64,000 bases of DNA from Bacteroidales bacterium (GCA_019454985.1 JACFNF010000010.1:35965-99964), one strand, 5' to 3'; shown: positions 27,007 through 37,990, counted from the stretch's first letter. A program made the numbers and translations. Notes: generated by a model from the sequence alone, not told the origin.

Positions 27007-29006
27007 TGCACGTACTGTGCTTTCAATTTATCAAAATTTTTGGTGTTCACCTTCACCGGAAACTCTTCTCTAAGTGATTTTACCCATTCTTTTTCAAGAT
27101 AGTTCTGGTAATCAGAGGTAATGAGTCCTTTGGCTTCGTCGAGCTGTTTGGGCATCGAAGGCAGTATTTGGCGGATGTCAACAAAAATAGTTGCCTTATC
27201 GGCATCGGCTTCAAAAGGTCCGTAGAATCCGGCTTCCCATTTGCAGTTGTTGACGTATTTGTTGTCGCCTTTTTCAAATTTGCCAGGCTGCATTCTCACC
27301 GAATGGATGCTGTCCTGCTCGAACTGCTTGCGGAGCTCAATGAGGCCAGGGAACTTCCGAATAAGTTCCTTCGCTTTGTCAATTTCATCTTTGTTGGTAA
27401 TGGTAAAAATCACCGCATCGGCACGTTCGTCCCAAAGATAATCGTTGACGTGGGCTTCGTGAAATGCCTTTAACCCAACCGTATCCTGCAGGGCTTTCGA
27501 CCAAACTTTCTTGTCCATCAGGTCGAAAAGCAAAATGCCATCGTGATATTCTTTCATCAGCGAAGCAAAATCAGGATGTTTGGTTTCTAATTGACTGTCT
27601 TCGTATGCAAGGCAGCTTTCTTTCACAAAATCGCTAAACAGTTTGCGGGCATAGGATTCGATGTCTAAATCGGGGTGCGATGTCTGTTTTTTAACGATAT
27701 AGGCTGCAAAATCGCTTTCGGAATAGTTTTTCTTCCCGAGCTTGAACAAGGTTTTTCCCGGTTTTTCCACAGATGCAGCATCAAATTTCCCATTGATCAG
27801 TGTGCTGTCGAGTTGGGCAATAAAATGATTCAGGTTTTCTTCCGACGCACTGAACTTCGACTCGGCTTTGATCCTGTTGATGACAGATTCTTCACTCATC
27901 TGGGCACGGCTGTCTTTGCTCACTTTCTCTTTCAATTTGGCTGACTCTTCTTCAAAGCTACCGGGTTTTTGCATCCCGACTAATTTGATGATATGAAAGC
28001 CATAAATGGTGCGAATGGGAGCGCTGATTTGACCGGGCTGCATTTTTTTAACGGCTTCAACAAACTCAGGAACGATGCGGTTGACGGTGAATTTGGTAAG
28101 CAGACCGCCGCGGGTTGCCGAGCCTTTATCATCGGAATAATCGGTTACTGCTTCTTCAAAACGCATACCGTCCATGATTTTTTTGTAAATGAAATTGGCT
28201 TTTTCAGCTTTTTCGGCCACCTCTTGCTCGCTCGCATCAGGATTTACGGCAATATAAATGTGGGCAGCTTCGATCAGGCCGCTTGCCGGAGTTCTTTCCT
28301 CCACTTTAATGAGATGATAACCGAAGTCGGAACGAACGGGCATCGAGATTTTTCCGACGGGAGTATTGTAGGCTCCTGTTTCGAAAGGATAAACCATATC
28401 GAAAACGGAAAAATATCCAAGATTGCCTTTGTTGCCCGGACGGAAACTTTGTTTGCCAACGATTTCCTCGCGATCGCGTGCCGAGGGATCTTCGGAAGTT
28501 TCGACGGCCAACTGGCCAAAATCTTCGCCATTCAAGGCTCTTTCTCTGATGGCCATGATGCGTTCATAAACCCTGAGGGTATCTTTTGGCGCTGCGTCCT
28601 TATTGAGCAAAAGCAGAATATGACTGGCCCTGATGTCTTCAAGTTTGCGCTGATAAGCCTCCTTTACCAATGCTTCGGTAACACTTTCGTCGGTAAAATA
28701 GGGCTTGGCCAATTGTTTGCGATAACCCTCAAGCTCTTGAATAAAAGCTTTGGCTGTATCCATTTTCAGCTTTTTGGCTTCGGCTACCTTCAGCTTGAAG
28801 TTGATGTAAAGATCGAGATATTCTTCCAGCGATTTTTTATCAATGGTTTCATTCTGAAGGTTGTTTTTGGTAAATACATCCATAAATTCCCCAACGCTAA
28901 CCTTTTCGCCGGCAATATTCAGAAGCTCGGCCTTTGGATTGACTTTCTGGGCAAAAACACCCGAAGTAAACAAAATGAGGGCAAAAGCAAAAAAGAGATT
29001 TTTCAT
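27003..29006 (-). CDS. Multi-domain parvulin-type peptidyl-prolyl isomerase
   Basis: A signal peptide (1-19, ending VFAQ) leads into two tandem parvulin domains. The first shows RASHILLLL, GNLGYFSVFDMV and FGYHLIKV (about 128-235). The second shows AAHIYIAV, TRGGLLTKFTVN and YGFHIIKLVG (about 240-350). The remaining C-terminal 300 residues are mostly helical and not assigned to a family I recognise. It should be a periplasmic folding factor for outer-membrane or secreted proteins. It starts 50 nt after guaB and overlaps the following lipoprotein gene by 4 nt. At 667 residues it is the largest of the three. Confidence 0.9.
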   Translation of the reverse strand: MKNLFFAFALILFTSGVFAQKVNPKAELLNIAGEKVSVGEFMDVFTKNNLQNETIDKKSLEEYLDLYINFKLKVAEAKKLKMDTAKAFIQELEGYRKQLAKPYFTDESVTEALVKEAYQRKLEDIRASHILLLLNKDAAPKDTLRVYERIMAIRERALNGEDFGQLAVETSEDPSARDREEIVGKQSFRPGNKGNLGYFSVFDMVYPFETGAYNTPVGKISMPVRSDFGYHLIKVEERTPASGLIEAAHIYIAVNPDASEQEVAEKAEKANFIYKKIMDGMRFEEAVTDYSDDKGSATRGGLLTKFTVNRIVPEFVEAVKKMQPGQISAPIRTIYGFHIIKLVGMQKPGSFEEESAKLKEKVSKDSRAQMSEESVINRIKAESKFSASEENLNHFIAQLDSTLINGKFDAASVEKPGKTLFKLGKKNYSESDFAAYIVKKQTSHPDLDIESYARKLFSDFVKESCLAYEDSQLETKHPDFASLMKEYHDGILLFDLMDKKVWSKALQDTVGLKAFHEAHVNDYLWDERADAVIFTITNKDEIDKAKELIRKFPGLIELRKQFEQDSIHSVRMQPGKFEKGDNKYVNNCKWEAGFYGPFEADADKATIFVDIRQILPSMPKQLDEAKGLITSDYQNYLEKEWVKSLREEFPVKVNTKNFDKLKAQYVQ

Positions 29007-29056
29007 AAATACTTGAATAACTAATGGTTTAATTTTATCGAGTTGAATTCTCGGTA

Positions 29057-30547
<1,491 letters not shown>

Positions 30548-30557
30548 TTATTGCCTG

Positions 30558-30565
30558 CAAATGTA
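30558..30565 (-). promoter_or_regulatory. Putative -7 promoter element for the guaB-foldase operon
   Basis: The minus strand reads TACATTTG, an exact TAnnTTTG match, about 30 nt before the guaB ATG. No purine operator was recognised. Confidence 0.55.
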
Positions 30566-30643
30566 TAAAATCTATTGTTACGGGAGATGCTCCGTTCAGT
30601 CTGTGGAAGGTATGTCAAAGTGTTATCTTAACAAAAATTAACC

Positions 30644-31834
30644 CTAAAGGCGTGATTCTTCTTCTGCATCATTGGCCATATCTGAACCAATTAATTTGAT
30701 CAAGACTACTTCGGGTCGGTTTCCGATGCGTACGGGTGGACCCCAACTGCCAAGACCACTCGAAACATAAACCATAGTGGAAGCAAAAGCTTTCAATCCC
30801 CAGCTTAGCGGAAAAACAGCATTAGTAATATAGTTTAGCGGCCAAAGTTGCCCGTGATGAGTATGTCCGCACAGGAGCAGCCCGACGCCGGCTTCAACGG
30901 CTTCAGGTATTGCCCTTGGTTGATGATCAAGGACGATGAGAAAGCTGTTTTTACCTCTCTCTGCGGTGAAAGATTTCAGACTGGCTCGTTTTTTCATTGA
31001 AAAACGCCGGCTGTCAATATCCTCACGGCCAGCCAGAAAAATCTTTGGTGCCAGTGAAACCATTGTGTCGCTCAGCATATGAATACCGTGCGAACGCAGA
31101 TATTCCACCGCCTGGACTGCTCCGCCAATGTATTCGTGATTTCCTGTTATACCATATACTCCAAGCGGCGCTTCTAATGTGGCAAGTATCGAACCCAAAT
31201 CCTGCCGGATTACTGGCGCCAGATCTTCGTCCACCACATCGCCGGCTAAAACAATCGCATCAGGCTTTAACCCATTTATAAGTTTCACCATTCGGGTGAT
31301 GCGGCGCGTGCTGATGATGGTACCCAAATGAATGTCGGAAGCCATGATAATGCGCAGTTCGCTGCCTTTGGCAACCTGTGTAATGGGAATTTGGATTTCT
31401 TTCACCCGGGGATTCAGGGCATTCAAATGACCGCCAAGAACTATTAAAAAAACAGCTGAAGCAGTGAAGATCGTAAGTATTAGGGAATTACCATAAAACC
31501 AGAATCCACTGAAATAATGGAAAAACGGAAAAATCAAGTTCAATAATCGGAGAAGATCGAATAATAATACGGCAAGAAACAGGTAGAGCATGCCTGCCAG
31601 CCAGAATGAGCCTGCCCAGGTGAACAGGTCACTCAGGATAGAAAGATAAAATTTTTCGAGAATTCGGCCTGCTATAAACGAAAGCGCCAAAAACCAAAAA
31701 ACAATGATATAAAAGCTTCGCATGATGCTACCGGCTTCCATCGTCCGGAGTCCCCGAATAAAAATGTAACTGTTTATCAGCCCATAAACCAAAAAGACAA
31801 TGCCGAAAAAGAGAATAAAAGACAAGGTGCGCAT
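30644..31834 (-). CDS. Membrane-anchored metallophosphoesterase (YkuE/YaeI-like)
   Basis: Four to five hydrophobic helices fill roughly the first 135 residues. A calcineurin-like phosphoesterase domain follows, with MASDIHLG, LAGDVVDE, GNHEYIGG and CGHTHHGQ as metal-binding motifs in the expected order. The relatives YkuE and YaeI act at the membrane; some hydrolyse UDP-diacylglucosamine-type or lipid substrates, but the substrate here is not known. I chose the ATG at 31834 over a GTG at 31867, because a -7 promoter motif at 31849-31856 lies between the two. It is a single-gene unit on the strand opposite to the sugar operon. Confidence 0.87.
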   Translation of the reverse strand: MRTLSFILFFGIVFLVYGLINSYIFIRGLRTMEAGSIMRSFYIIVFWFLALSFIAGRILEKFYLSILSDLFTWAGSFWLAGMLYLFLAVLLFDLLRLLNLIFPFFHYFSGFWFYGNSLILTIFTASAVFLIVLGGHLNALNPRVKEIQIPITQVAKGSELRIIMASDIHLGTIISTRRITRMVKLINGLKPDAIVLAGDVVDEDLAPVIRQDLGSILATLEAPLGVYGITGNHEYIGGAVQAVEYLRSHGIHMLSDTMVSLAPKIFLAGREDIDSRRFSMKKRASLKSFTAERGKNSFLIVLDHQPRAIPEAVEAGVGLLLCGHTHHGQLWPLNYITNAVFPLSWGLKAFASTMVYVSSGLGSWGPPVRIGNRPEVVLIKLIGSDMANDAEEESRL

Positions 31835-31848
31835 CTGAAAAATTTGAC

Positions 31849-31856
31849 CAAAAATA
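31849..31856 (-). promoter_or_regulatory. Putative -7 promoter element deciding the metallophosphoesterase start
   Basis: The minus strand reads TATTTTTG. Transcription would begin only about 8 nt before the ATG at 31834, which excludes the upstream GTG at 31867 as the start. Confidence 0.6.
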
Positions 31857-31976
31857 ACGTATTTCACTTTGGTGTTTCTTCATAATCTGAATAATGGATT
31901 GAAGGCGTTCCTATTTGTACAACTTAACATTTTGATACTTAGCAGAAAAGATCGCTGAGAAAGAAAAAAACGCAGC

Positions 31977-32011
31977 TTGTTGCGTAGTCCGTTGGCAAAT
32001 CTCTAAATTTG
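31977..32011 (+). promoter_or_regulatory. Putative promoter for the ugd sugar-nucleotide operon
   Basis: The -7 element TAAATTTG (32004-32011) matches TAnnTTTG, with TTGTTG (31977-31982) about 21 nt upstream as the -33 element. It predicts a leader of about 105 nt before ugd. Confidence 0.6.
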
Positions 32012-32121
32012 TCGGTGAATAAATAAGGAATTCTACCCGGAGGGATTAATACGAAAAAGACCAAACTGGTGTAATTCTTAGAATTAATTGAGAAAAAAAT
32101 GTTTCATCAAATAACAACAGT

Positions 32122-33453
32122 ATGAAAATTGCAATAGTCGGTACCGGTTATGTCGGACTCGTAACAGGCACTTGTTTTGCCGAGGTTGGCATTGATGTCA
32201 ATTGTGTGGATATTGACGTTAAAAAGATCGAAAATCTCAACAATGGTATCATTCCCATTTATGAACCGGGTCTCGAAGAGATGGTTCAGCGCAATGTTGA
32301 TAAGAAACGTTTGTTTTTTACAACTGACTTATCGTCGGTACTCGAAGGCTGTGAAGTGGTTTTCAGTGCAGTTGGTACTCCTCCGGATGAGGATGGAAGC
32401 GCAGATCTGAAATACGTGCTCGAGGTGGCACGTCAGGTGGGTGAAAACATGAAAGACTATGTGCTTATCGTTACAAAAAGTACCGTTCCCGTCGGCACAG
32501 CCGAAAAAGTGAGGGCAGCAGTCAAAGAAGCACAAAAGAAAAGAGGCGTTGATATCCCGTTCGATGTGGCATCGAATCCCGAGTTCTTAAAAGAAGGTGC
32601 AGCTGTTGAAGATTTCATGAAACCCGACCGCATTGTGGTGGGGATTGACTCAGACAGAGCCGAAAACCTGATGAAGAAACTCTATAAACCCTTCACCATG
32701 AACGGCCACCCGGTTATTTTTATGGATATTGTTTCGGCCGAGATGACCAAATATGCTGCCAACTCAATGTTGGCTACCAAAATCAGCTTCATGAACGACA
32801 TCGCCAACCTCTGCGAAATTGTGGGTGCCGATGTGAATATGGTGCGGAAAGGCATTGGCTCCGACCGCCGTATCGGACCCTATTTTATCTATCCCGGCAC
32901 CGGATATGGCGGCTCATGCTTCCCCAAAGATGTGAAAGCCCTCATCAAAACAGCAGCCGGTTATGGCTATAAGTTGCGTGTGCTTCAGGCAGTTGAGGAT
33001 GTGAACGATGACCAGAAATCGGTGCTTTTCAACAAACTGATGAAATATTACAACTACGACCTTAAAAACAAAACCATTGCCATCTGGGGGCTCTCGTTTA
33101 AGCCCAATACCGACGATATGCGTGAAGCGCCATCGCGTGTGATCATCAGCAAACTACTTGAAGCCGGTGCCACCGTCAGAGCTTACGACCCCGTGGCCAT
33201 GGAAGAAGGAGAGCGGATCTTCAACAAAAGCATTGGTTTCGCAAAAGACCAATACGATGCATTGGTTGATGCCGATGCACTGATCATTGTTACCGAATGG
33301 GCAGAATTCAAATTCCCTAACTTCAGGGTAATCAAGAAATTACTTAAAAAACCTGTCATCTTCGACGGAAGAAATATTTACGATGTCAAAGAGATGAAGC
33401 AGGAAGGTTTCGACTATTTCTGTATTGGAATCAACACGAAAAAATTAAGTTGA
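32122..33453 (+). CDS. ugd: UDP-glucose 6-dehydrogenase
   Basis: The enzyme oxidises UDP-glucose to UDP-glucuronate with two NAD+. The Rossmann motif [10 protein letters not shown] (7-16) opens the protein and the catalytic Cys is C266 in [17 protein letters not shown] and the C-terminal nucleotide-binding segment [17 protein letters not shown] are present. At 443 residues it is normal for the family. It is the first gene of a plus-strand unit. The product feeds the next enzyme, a UDP-glucuronate decarboxylase, 47 nt downstream. Confidence 0.96.
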   Translation: MKIAIVGTGYVGLVTGTCFAEVGIDVNCVDIDVKKIENLNNGIIPIYEPGLEEMVQRNVDKKRLFFTTDLSSVLEGCEVVFSAVGTPPDEDGSADLKYVLEVARQVGENMKDYVLIVTKSTVPVGTAEKVRAAVKEAQKKRGVDIPFDVASNPEFLKEGAAVEDFMKPDRIVVGIDSDRAENLMKKLYKPFTMNGHPVIFMDIVSAEMTKYAANSMLATKISFMNDIANLCEIVGADVNMVRKGIGSDRRIGPYFIYPGTGYGGSCFPKDVKALIKTAAGYGYKLRVLQAVEDVNDDQKSVLFNKLMKYYNYDLKNKTIAIWGLSFKPNTDDMREAPSRVIISKLLEAGATVRAYDPVAMEEGERIFNKSIGFAKDQYDALVDADALIIVTEWAEFKFPNFRVIKKLLKKPVIFDGRNIYDVKEMKQEGFDYFCIGINTKKLS

Positions 33454-33500
33454 TTTCTACACGGCAAAAATGAATTAAAACGCTGACAAAACGAATCTTT

Positions 33501-34433
33501 ATGAAACGAATATTGGTGACCGGCGGCGCCGGATTTATCGGTTCGCACCTTTGCGAAAGACTCCTCAACGAGGGCAACGATGTGATTTGCATGGATAATT
33601 ATTTCACCGGACAAAAAAAGAACATTGCCCATCTGATGGATCATCGCTATTTCGAGCTTGTTCGGCACGATGTGACGGCGCCTTTTATGGTGGAAGTGGA
33701 CGAAATCTACAACCTGGCTTGCCCGGCCTCGCCCGTCCACTACCAGTATAACCCCATCAAAACCATTAAAACCTCTGTGATGGGAGCCATCAATATGCTC
33801 GGATTGGCCAAGAGGGTGAAAGCCAAGATTTTACAAGCCTCTACCAGTGAAGTTTACGGTAATCCGGAACAGCACCCACAAAAGGAAACCTACTGGGGTC
33901 ATGTGAACCCGATTGGGCCGCGATCGTGTTATGACGAAGGGAAACGCTGTGCTGAAACCTTGTTTATGGATTACCATCACCAAAACAAGGTGCGTATAAA
34001 AATCATTCGCATATTCAATACCTATGGGCCACGCATGCACCCCAACGACGGAAGGGTGGTTTCCAATTTTATAGTTCAGGCACTGCGCGGTGAGAACATT
34101 ACAATGTATGGTAACGGCCTGCAAACACGTAGCTTTCAGTATGTTGACGATTTAGTAGAGGGAATGATTCGCATGATGGCTACCGGCGACGACATTACCG
34201 GACCAGTCAACATTGGGAACCCGGGCGAGTTTACCATGCTCGAACTGGCCGAAAAAGTGATCCGAATGACAGGCACTTCCTCCAAAATCATTCATCAGCC
34301 CCTGCCAACCGACGATCCGCTTCAACGCCGGCCGGACATCAGTTTAGCCAAACAATTGCTCGACTGGGAACCGAAAATCATGCTTGACGAGGGATTAAAA
34401 CGTACGATCGAATTCTTTAAATCCGAAATTTGA
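33501..34433 (+). CDS. uxs: UDP-glucuronate decarboxylase (UDP-xylose synthase)
   Basis: This extended short-chain dehydrogenase converts UDP-glucuronate to UDP-xylose through a 4-keto intermediate and recycles its NAD+. [10 protein letters not shown] (8-17) is the coenzyme site. STSEVYG and the catalytic pair Y144/K148 (YDEGK) are intact, and [10 protein letters not shown] follows. The sequence [11 protein letters not shown] is diagnostic of the UXS branch. It follows ugd directly, so the operon can make UDP-xylose from UDP-glucose, presumably for a surface polysaccharide or glycoprotein glycan. The length of 310 residues is typical. Confidence 0.93.
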   Translation: MKRILVTGGAGFIGSHLCERLLNEGNDVICMDNYFTGQKKNIAHLMDHRYFELVRHDVTAPFMVEVDEIYNLACPASPVHYQYNPIKTIKTSVMGAINMLGLAKRVKAKILQASTSEVYGNPEQHPQKETYWGHVNPIGPRSCYDEGKRCAETLFMDYHHQNKVRIKIIRIFNTYGPRMHPNDGRVVSNFIVQALRGENITMYGNGLQTRSFQYVDDLVEGMIRMMATGDDITGPVNIGNPGEFTMLELAEKVIRMTGTSSKIIHQPLPTDDPLQRRPDISLAKQLLDWEPKIMLDEGLKRTIEFFKSEI

Positions 34434-34465
34434 TCAGTTGTCAGAAATGGTTTAAAGCAGACACC

Positions 34466-35341
34466 ATGAACATCTTAGTAACAGGTAGTAAAGGGCAACT
34501 TGGCAGCGAACTTCAAAAAATAGCTGTACTTCATCCAGAGCATCAGTGGTTTTTTACGGATGTGGACGAGTTGGATATCACAAAAGCTACCGAAGTGAAT
34601 CAGTTCTTTCATGCTCACAACATCAACCTATGTTTGAACTGTGCGGCCTATACTGCTGTGGACAAAGCCGAAGAAGAACCTGAAAAAGCTTTCCTGATCA
34701 ATGCTTCGGCTGTTGGAGTAATTGCCGATGCCTGCCTCGAAAACCATGCGCTTTTCGTACAGATCTCTACAGATTATGTGTTTGACGGCTGCCATTATAA
34801 ACCTTATGAAGAAGCTGACCCGATACGGGCAGTTTCGGTTTATGGCAAAAGCAAGGCGGCCGGCGAGGCGCTGATTGCCGGTCATGATTGCAATTCCATC
34901 GTCATCCGTACGGCCTGGCTCTACTCCGCTCATGGGAATAATTTTGTTAAAACCATGATTCGCCTCGGAAACGAGCGTAGCGAGCTGAAAGTGGTGGCCG
35001 ATCAGATTGGTTCGCCTACCTGGGCTGCTGACCTGGCGCAAGCTGCATTTCAACTATCTACTCATTTTGTTGGTCAGAAAGTGAAAGAAATTATTCATTT
35101 TAGCAACGAAGGCGCTATCAGTTGGTACGATTTTGCACAGACAATTATGGAAATCTGTCAAATACCTTGTCAGATCCATGCGATACCAAGCTCGGAGTAT
35201 CCTGCAAAAACACCCCGACCGCATTACAGCGTCCTTAGTAAGGAAAAATATAAAAAAATTCTAAGAACTGAAGTGCCTTATTGGAAAGTGAGCCTGCAAA
35301 AGTGTATCCATGAACTTAATGGAAAAAGCCAGACGAAGTAG
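34466..35341 (+). CDS. rfbD: dTDP-4-dehydrorhamnose reductase (RfbD-like)
   Basis: The family reduces dTDP-4-keto-6-deoxyhexose to dTDP-rhamnose. GSKGQLGSEL is the NAD(P) site near the N-terminus, ISTDYVFDG is present, and the catalytic YxxxK is in VYGKSKAAGE. RTAWLYS and the C-terminal PRPHYSVLSKEK segment follow. RfbA, RfbB and RfbC are not in the window, so the substrate is made elsewhere or differs. The open frame begins at a TTG (34430), but the ATG at 34466 starts exactly on the Rossmann strand (MNILVTG). The last 32 nt overlap the next gene. Confidence 0.9.
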   Translation: MNILVTGSKGQLGSELQKIAVLHPEHQWFFTDVDELDITKATEVNQFFHAHNINLCLNCAAYTAVDKAEEEPEKAFLINASAVGVIADACLENHALFVQISTDYVFDGCHYKPYEEADPIRAVSVYGKSKAAGEALIAGHDCNSIVIRTAWLYSAHGNNFVKTMIRLGNERSELKVVADQIGSPTWAADLAQAAFQLSTHFVGQKVKEIIHFSNEGAISWYDFAQTIMEICQIPCQIHAIPSSEYPAKTPRPHYSVLSKEKYKKILRTEVPYWKVSLQKCIHELNGKSQTK

Positions 35342-35714
35342 TTTAGCCACAGTTATTTACGATTGTGCTCAAGAGGTTCATCGAACGCTCGGCTCGGGAA
35401 TATTGCCTTCAATTTTTAAAACTTGTCTGGCTCATGAGATGCGACTTCGCGGCATTCGTTTTCGTTCTAACATGCCTGTTTCGGTGTATTATAAAGGTAT
35501 AAAACTACCAGAACAACTGACGGCAGGTTTCATAATTGAAGAAGATATTGTGGTTGAAATTCTCGAAAACCCAGGCGACATCATTTATGCACAAAAAAAG
35601 ATACAGAGCCTCTTGCTTTTTACAGGCTGTAGCCTTGGTATTATCATTGATCCGTCTGCAGATCAGATGATTGACGGTTGGAAAAAAATAACATTAAAAA
35701 ATAAAAAAACATGA
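35310..35714 (+). CDS. Degenerate GxxExxY-family protein (PD-(D/E)XK-like fold, catalytic residues lost)
   Basis: Overall shape and length (134 residues) match the GxxExxY family: an N-terminal helix with VHRTLGSG, then LAHEMRLRGI, VSVYYKGIKL, a core strand pair, and FTGCSLGIII. The family signature is altered: residues 30-36 read GILPSIF, so the Glu is Pro and the Tyr is Phe. In the predicted PD-(D/E)XK core (about 71-86) the Asp position is G73. The Glu is kept (E83), but the Lys two residues on is L85 (VVEIL instead of the family-like VEIK). I infer a binding or structural role without nuclease chemistry. It overlaps rfbD by 32 nt and pgm by 4 nt. The ATG at 35319 is an alternative start. 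Confidence 0.75.
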   Translation: MNLMEKARRSSLATVIYDCAQEVHRTLGSGILPSIFKTCLAHEMRLRGIRFRSNMPVSVYYKGIKLPEQLTAGFIIEEDIVVEILENPGDIIYAQKKIQSLLLFTGCSLGIIIDPSADQMIDGWKKITLKNKKT

Positions 35715-37450
35715 AACAACAACTTGACCCCCTAGTACTTGAAAAAGCTTCGCAGTGGCTCCTCGAACCTTACGATGCCGAAACACGACAAAAGGTAAAA
35801 CACCTGATCGAGAACGACCCGCTTGAGCTAACAGAGTGTTTTTATAAAAATTTAGAGTTTGGAACAGGTGGCCTGCGAGGTATTATGGGCGTAGGTACAA
35901 ACCGCATGAATAAATATACAGTGGCGATGGCTACACAGGGTCTGGCTAACTACATCCACAAGATGTTTCCCGACATGGCAGAACCAGCCATTGCCGTGGC
36001 TTACGATTGCCGAAACAACAGTGATCATTTTGCACGAATCACCGCTGAGGTAATGTCGGCCAATGGCATTCGGGTTTTTCTTTTCGGGAAACTTCGCCCG
36101 ACTCCGGAACTGTCGTTTGCCGTCCGACACCTCCATTGTCAGGCCGGTGTTGTCATCACGGCTTCACATAATCCAAAAGAATATAATGGTTACAAAGCGT
36201 ATTGGAACGACGGAGCTCAACTGATAGCCCCACACGACAAAAATGTGATTGCCGAAGTTGAAAAAATTGCCGGACCCGCAGATGTCAACTTCAATGTTCG
36301 GCCAGAACTCATTACCATACTCGGAAAAGAATTCGATGCGATTTACCTCGAACGTATTCAAAGCCTGAGCCTTTCGCCTGAAGCTATCCGCCGACAGAAA
36401 GATTTCCGTATTGTTTTTACTCCCATCCATGGCTCAACCGTAGATTTAGTGCCTCAGGCCCTGAAAGCCGTGGGTTTCGATTCGGTTACCGTGGTTGAAG
36501 AACAGATGATGGTCAGCGGCGATTTTCCAACCGTTCATTCACCAAACCCCGAAGAACCCGCGGCACTGAGTATGGCAATTGCAAAAGCCAAAGAAATAAA
36601 TGCCGACTTAGTACTGGCTACTGATCCCGATGGTGACAGAGTGGGAATAGCCGTGAAAAATGATTTGGACGAGTTTATTCTCCTCAATGGAAACCAGACA
36701 GCATCGCTTTTGATGTATTACCTCATCAGCACCTGGAGCAAAAAGGGAAAACTCACCGGAAACGAGTTTATGGTCAAAACAATCGTCACATCCGAGCTGC
36801 TTTTTAATATTGCCGATAAATATGGTGTGGATCGCTATGATGTGCTGACGGGTTTTAAATATATCGCCGATATCATCAAAAAGTTTGAAGGAAAGAAAAC
36901 TTTTATAGGAGGAGGCGAAGAAAGTTATGGCTATCTCGTGGGCGACTTTGTGCGCGATAAAGATGCTGTGATCTCGTGTGTGATGATTGCCGAAACCGCA
37001 GCCTGGGCGGCCGATCAGGGTAAGACAATGTATGGGCTGCTTAAAGAAATTTACGTTGAGTTTGGTTTCTACAAAGAAAAACTTCTTTCGGTGACCAAAA
37101 AAGGAATGGCAGGTGCTCAGGAAATCAAACAGATGATGGAAAGATTCCGCAATAACCCGCCAGCTACCATTGCAGGTTCGCGATTGAGCCTGATCAAAGA
37201 TTATGAGTTGCGACAGTCGAGAAACCTGGCTGATGGTACTATTTTACCCATCGAATTGCCAAAATCAGATGTGCTTCAATTTTTTACCGACGATGGCAGC
37301 AAAATCAGTATCCGGCCTTCGGGCACCGAGCCAAAAATCAAATTTTATTTTGGTGTAAAAGGTCGCCTCGATCGTATCGAAGATTTTGATCAAGTGGATC
37401 AACAGCTTGAGGAAACCATTGCCGAAATGATGAAATCCCTCCAAATCTAA
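35711..37450 (+). CDS. Phosphoglucomutase/phosphomannomutase (alpha-D-phosphohexomutase)
   Basis: The enzyme interconverts hexose-1- and hexose-6-phosphates. The phosphoserine is S152 in TASHNP. The Mg-binding loop is ATDPDGDRVG, the sugar-binding loop is GGEESYGYLVG and the phosphate-binding loop is RPSGTEPKIKFY near the C-terminus. At 579 residues it belongs to the long bacterial PGM/PMM group found in Bacteroidota and Firmicutes. It closes the nucleotide-sugar operon, where it would supply glucose-1-phosphate for UDP- and dTDP-glucose. Its ATG overlaps the upstream stop (ATGA), and a terminator follows 27 nt after its stop. Confidence 0.94.
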   Translation: MKQQLDPLVLEKASQWLLEPYDAETRQKVKHLIENDPLELTECFYKNLEFGTGGLRGIMGVGTNRMNKYTVAMATQGLANYIHKMFPDMAEPAIAVAYDCRNNSDHFARITAEVMSANGIRVFLFGKLRPTPELSFAVRHLHCQAGVVITASHNPKEYNGYKAYWNDGAQLIAPHDKNVIAEVEKIAGPADVNFNVRPELITILGKEFDAIYLERIQSLSLSPEAIRRQKDFRIVFTPIHGSTVDLVPQALKAVGFDSVTVVEEQMMVSGDFPTVHSPNPEEPAALSMAIAKAKEINADLVLATDPDGDRVGIAVKNDLDEFILLNGNQTASLLMYYLISTWSKKGKLTGNEFMVKTIVTSELLFNIADKYGVDRYDVLTGFKYIADIIKKFEGKKTFIGGGEESYGYLVGDFVRDKDAVISCVMIAETAAWAADQGKTMYGLLKEIYVEFGFYKEKLLSVTKKGMAGAQEIKQMMERFRNNPPATIAGSRLSLIKDYELRQSRNLADGTILPIELPKSDVLQFFTDDGSKISIRPSGTEPKIKFYFGVKGRLDRIEDFDQVDQQLEETIAEMMKSLQI

Positions 37451-37476
37451 GGCTGGTTTCTTTGTAAATATTCAAT

Positions 37477-37502
37477 AAAAGGCGCAGTGAAGCGCCTTTT
37501 TT
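37477..37502 (+). terminator. Terminator of the sugar-nucleotide operon
   Basis: A 9-bp stem (AAAAGGCGC/GCGCCTTTT) with a 6-nt loop runs into six Ts. It lies 27 nt after the phosphohexomutase stop. Confidence 0.85.
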
Positions 37503-37513
37503 GATTAAGCCTG

Positions 37514-37545
37514 CTTGATAGATTGTTACGAAAAACGTATTATTG
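37514..37545 (+). promoter_or_regulatory. Possible promoter for the small lipoprotein gene
   Basis: TATTATTG (37538-37545) differs from TAnnTTTG at one base, and CTTG at 37514-37517 lies 20 nt upstream. The ATG at 37575 follows 29 nt later. Confidence 0.4.
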
Positions 37546-37574
37546 CAAAACAAAACAAGACAACCTCAAATCAA

Positions 37575-37964
37575 ATGAAACAACCATTCTTAGTTATTTG
37601 CGGCATGATCCTGTTGTTTGTAATCGGTTCATGCAAAAAAGATCCTGTTCTTATTGCCGGAAACTATCAAACAGAGAAAGTTTTTAATGGAGTCTCATAC
37701 TTTATTGAACTCCAACTGAACGAATCTGGCGAGCTGAGTTGGGTGCCTTTGCAACCTATTGATGGATGGCCGGCCATCTCATCCAAATACACATTAATTG
37801 ATGATGTGCTGGTCGAATTTAGTCAAACCGATGGTTGTGAAGCTGCCGGACGTTACCTTTATTCTTTCGATGGCAAAGAGCTGACTTTGATGTCGGATCG
37901 TGAAACTTGCGAAAAACGAATGACTGCCTTCAGTGGCAAATGGCAAAAAACGGAATCAAAATAA
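37575..37964 (+). CDS. Small lipoprotein, lipocalin-like size
   Basis: The ATG at 37575 gives a 129-residue protein with a clear SPII signal (lipobox VIGSC, lipidated C20). The open frame extends to a TTG at 37515, but that region holds the promoter-like sequence. The mature part is short and beta-rich, with GNYQTEKVFN at the start, a TDGCEAAGRYLYSFDGKELTLMSD segment (read in two pieces) and C-terminal KMQ-like ending FSGKWQK. This resembles the META/lipocalin-type strand pattern seen in many small Bacteroidota lipoproteins. Two Cys in the mature part (DGCEA, RETCEK) could form a disulfide. Function unknown. The stop codon lies in the stem of a bidirectional terminator. Confidence 0.7.
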   Translation: MKQPFLVICGMILLFVIGSCKKDPVLIAGNYQTEKVFNGVSYFIELQLNESGELSWVPLQPIDGWPAISSKYTLIDDVLVEFSQTDGCEAAGRYLYSFDGKELTLMSDRETCEKRMTAFSGKWQKTESK

Positions 37965-37990
37965 AAGCCGGTTTTGACCGGCTTTTATTT
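37959..37990. terminator. Bidirectional hairpin terminator
   Basis: A 14-bp perfect stem (AAATAAAAGCCGGT/ACCGGCTTTTATTT) closes a 4-nt loop between the small lipoprotein gene and the convergent aromatic-rich gene. The lipoprotein stop codon is inside the stem. Confidence 0.85.

Noticed and set aside
27993..29024. 343-codon open frame antisense to the large parvulin gene
   Set aside because: It lies wholly opposite a gene with clear motifs and signal peptide and has no recognisable protein character.
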